In this document: piece after piece, positions 61,701 to 64,000 of the stretch
Layout: each line of letters starts with the position of its first letter
Position numbering within the stretch: the first letter of the stretch is position 1
DNA from: Muraenolepis orangiensis
Lineage: Eukaryota; Chordata; Actinopteri; Gadiformes; Muraenolepididae
Assembly: GCA_027704905.1 (NCBI GenBank)
Contig: CM051018.1
Span: 23,152,723-23,216,722, forward strand
Direction of reading: 5' to 3'
DNA: 64,000 bases
Program-made: the position numbers and the translations under genes
Notes under the pieces: generated by a model
The model's database searches: none
Told to the model about the DNA's origin: nothing
What the model saw: the letters and a program-made list of their open reading frames with translations, nothing else

Positions 61701-64000
61701 AGACTAGAGAACTGGTGCTACATGACCAGAGAACAACAGCCCTAGAGAACTGGTGCTACATGACCAGAGAACAACAGCCCTAGACTAGAGAACTGGTGCT
61801 ACATGACCAGAAAACAACAGCCCTAGACTAGAGAACTGGTGCTACATGACCAGAGAACAACAGCCCTAGACTAGAGAACTGGTGCTACATGACCAGAGAA
61901 CAACAGCCCTAGACTAGAGAACTGGTGCTACATGACCAGAGAACAACAGCCCTAGACTAGAAACCTGGTGCTACATGACCAGAGAACAACAGCCCTAGAC
62001 TAGAGAACTGGTGCTACATGACCAGAGAACAACAGCCCTAGAGAACTGGTGCTACATGACCAGAGAACAACAGCCCTAGACTAGAGAACTGGTGCTACAT
62101 GACCAGAGAACAACAGCCCTAGAGAACTGGTGCTACATGACCAGAAAACAACAGCCCTAGACTAGAGAACTGGTGCTACATGACCAGAGAACAACAGCCC
62201 TAGATAACTGGTGCTACATGACCAGAAAACAACAGCCCTAGACTAGAGAACTGGTGCTACATGACCAGAGAACAACAGCCCTAGACTAGAGAACTGGTGC
62301 TACATGACCAGAGAACAACAGCCCTAGAGAACTGGTGCTACATGACCAGAAAACAACAGCCCTAGACTAGAGAACTGGTGCTACATGACCAGAGAACAAC
62401 AGCCCTAGACTAGAGAACTGGTGCTACATGACCAGAGAACAACAGCCCTAGAGAACTGGTGCTACATGACCAGAAAACAACAGCCCTAGACTAGAGAACT
62501 GGTGCTACATGACCAGAGAACAACAGCCCTAGATAACTGGTGCTACATGACCAGAAAACAACAGCCCTAGACTAGAGAACTGGTGCTACATGACCAGAGA
62601 ACAACAGCCCTAGACTAGAGAACTGGTGCTACATGACCAGAGAACAACAGCCCTAGACTAGAGAACTGGTGCTACATGACCAGAGAACAACAGCCCTAGA
62701 GAACTGGTGCTACATGACCAGAAAACAACAGCCCTAGACTAGAGAACTGGTGCTACATGACCAGAGAACAACAGCCCTAGATAACTGGTGCTACATGACC
62801 AGAAAACAACAGCCCTAGACTAGAGAACTGGTGCTACATGACCAGAGAACAACAGCCCTAGAGACCTGGTGCTACATGACCAGAGAACAACATCCCTAGA
62901 CTAGAGAACTGGTGCTACATGACCAGAGAACAACAGCCCTAGACTAGAGAACTGGTGCTACATGACCAGAGAACAACAGCCCTAGACTAGAAAACTGGTG
63001 CTACATGACCAGAGAACAACAGCCCTAGACTAGAGAACTGGTGCTACATGACCAGAGAACAACAGCCCTAGAGAACTGGTGCTACATGACCAGAGAACAA
63101 CAGCCCTAGACGAGAGAACTGGTGCTACATGACCAGAGAACAACAGCCCTAGAGAACTGGTGCTACATGACCAGAAAACAACAGCCCTAGACTAGAGAAC
63201 TGGTGCTACATGACCAGAGAACAACAGCCCTAGAGAACTGGTGCTACATGACCAGAAAACAACAGCCCTAGACTAGAGAACTGGTGTTACATGACCAGAG
63301 AACAACAGCCCTAGACTAGAGAACTGGTGCTACATGACCAGAGAACAACAGCCCTAGACTAGAGAACTGGTGCTACATGACCAGAGAACAACAGCCCTAG
63401 ACTAGAGAACTGGTGCTACATGACCAGAGAACAACAGCCCTAGAGAACTGGTGCTACATGACCAGAAAACAACAGCCCTAGAGAACTGGTGCTACATGAC
63501 CAGAGAACAACAGCCCTAGAGAACTGGTGCTACATGACCAGAAAACAACAGCCCTAGACTAGAGAACTGGTGCTACATGACCAGAGAACAACAGCCCTAG
63601 AGACCTGGTGCTACATGACCAGAGAACAACAGCCCTAGACTAGAGAACTGGTGCTACATGACCAGAGAACAACAGCCCTAGACTAGAGAACTGGTGCTAC
63701 ATGACCAGAGAACAACAGCCCTAGACTAGAAAACTGGTGCTACATGACCAGAGAACAACAGCCCTAGACTAGAGAACTGGTGCTACATGACCAGAGAACA
63801 ACAGCCCTAGAGAACTGGTGCTACATGACCAGAGAACAACAGCCCTAGACGAGAGAACTGGTGCTACATGACCAGAGAACAACAGCCCTAGAGAACTGGT
63901 GCTACATGACCAGAAAACAACAGCCCTAGACTAGAGAACTGGTGCTACATGACCAGAGAACAACAGCCCTAGAGAACTGGTGCTACATGACCAGAAAACA
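58760..64000 (+). repeat. Satellite-like array of 43-bp and 38-bp units
   Basis: More than 5.2 kb of tandem repeat running off the window. The long unit (43 bp) is GAGAACAACAGCCCTAGACT plus AGAGAACTGGTGCTACATGA and CCA. The short unit (38 bp) lacks five bases (CTAGA) in the middle. Long and short units are interspersed in a partly regular order, and the base change GAGAAC to GAAAAC mostly follows a short unit. At least about 125 units. No stable reading frame. Confidence 0.97.

Noticed and set aside
58760..64000. CRISPR-like array of regular repeats
   Set aside because: Units are directly tandem without unique spacers, and the window is vertebrate. It is a satellite.

Overview
The window is eukaryotic and almost certainly teleost fish. 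It has spliced genes with GT/AG introns, a 20-exon PIWI-clade Argonaute gene matching vertebrate piwil1 (ziwi), a cytosolic sulfotransferase gene, and many fish-type LINE, hAT, PIF/Harbinger and Tc1/IS630-like remnants. Microsatellites and minisatellites are unusually dense. There is no operon structure.

The layout is dominated by a large inverted duplication. The left arm (1-17631) is the reverse complement of the right arm (27660 to about 46680), apart from insertions, deletions and repeat-copy changes. A unique spacer of about 10 kb (17632-27659) separates them. Each arm carries a piwil1 copy, and the two face away from each other. The left copy (minus strand, 12249 down to 1) leaves the window inside exon 17. 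The right copy (plus strand, 31646-47933) is complete: 20 coding exons, intact frame, 843 codons plus stop by my count, with the catalytic-site motifs present. Further in, both arms also share LINE fragments and a THAP-domain exon.

Arm-specific events give the duplication a history. A PIF/Harbinger transposon (33979-36998, TGA target duplication) lies in intron 2 of the right copy only. A 5'-truncated L2-like LINE (14831-16066) lies upstream of the left copy only. Both have recognisable empty sites in the other arm. Minisatellites in introns 1, 4 and 6 differ in copy number or unit structure. The most striking is a 30-bp array that has amplified the exon 6/intron 6 splice donor about 15-fold.

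The spacer (17.6-27.7 kb) holds a 26-bp minisatellite, a (GA)n tract, two exon-like segments of an unrecognised gene, a 34-bp minisatellite of about 28 copies, two inverted Tc1/IS630-like transposons nested in hAT remnants, a 46-bp repeat and a probable solo LTR. Right of piwil1 (47.9-58.7 kb) come LINE pieces, a degraded hAT with a near-perfect 8-bp target duplication, a sulfotransferase gene that looks broken, another deletion-derived hAT holding a perfect 40-bp palindrome, and a possible exon on the minus strand. From about 58.76 kb to the window end there is only a satellite with 43-bp and 38-bp units.
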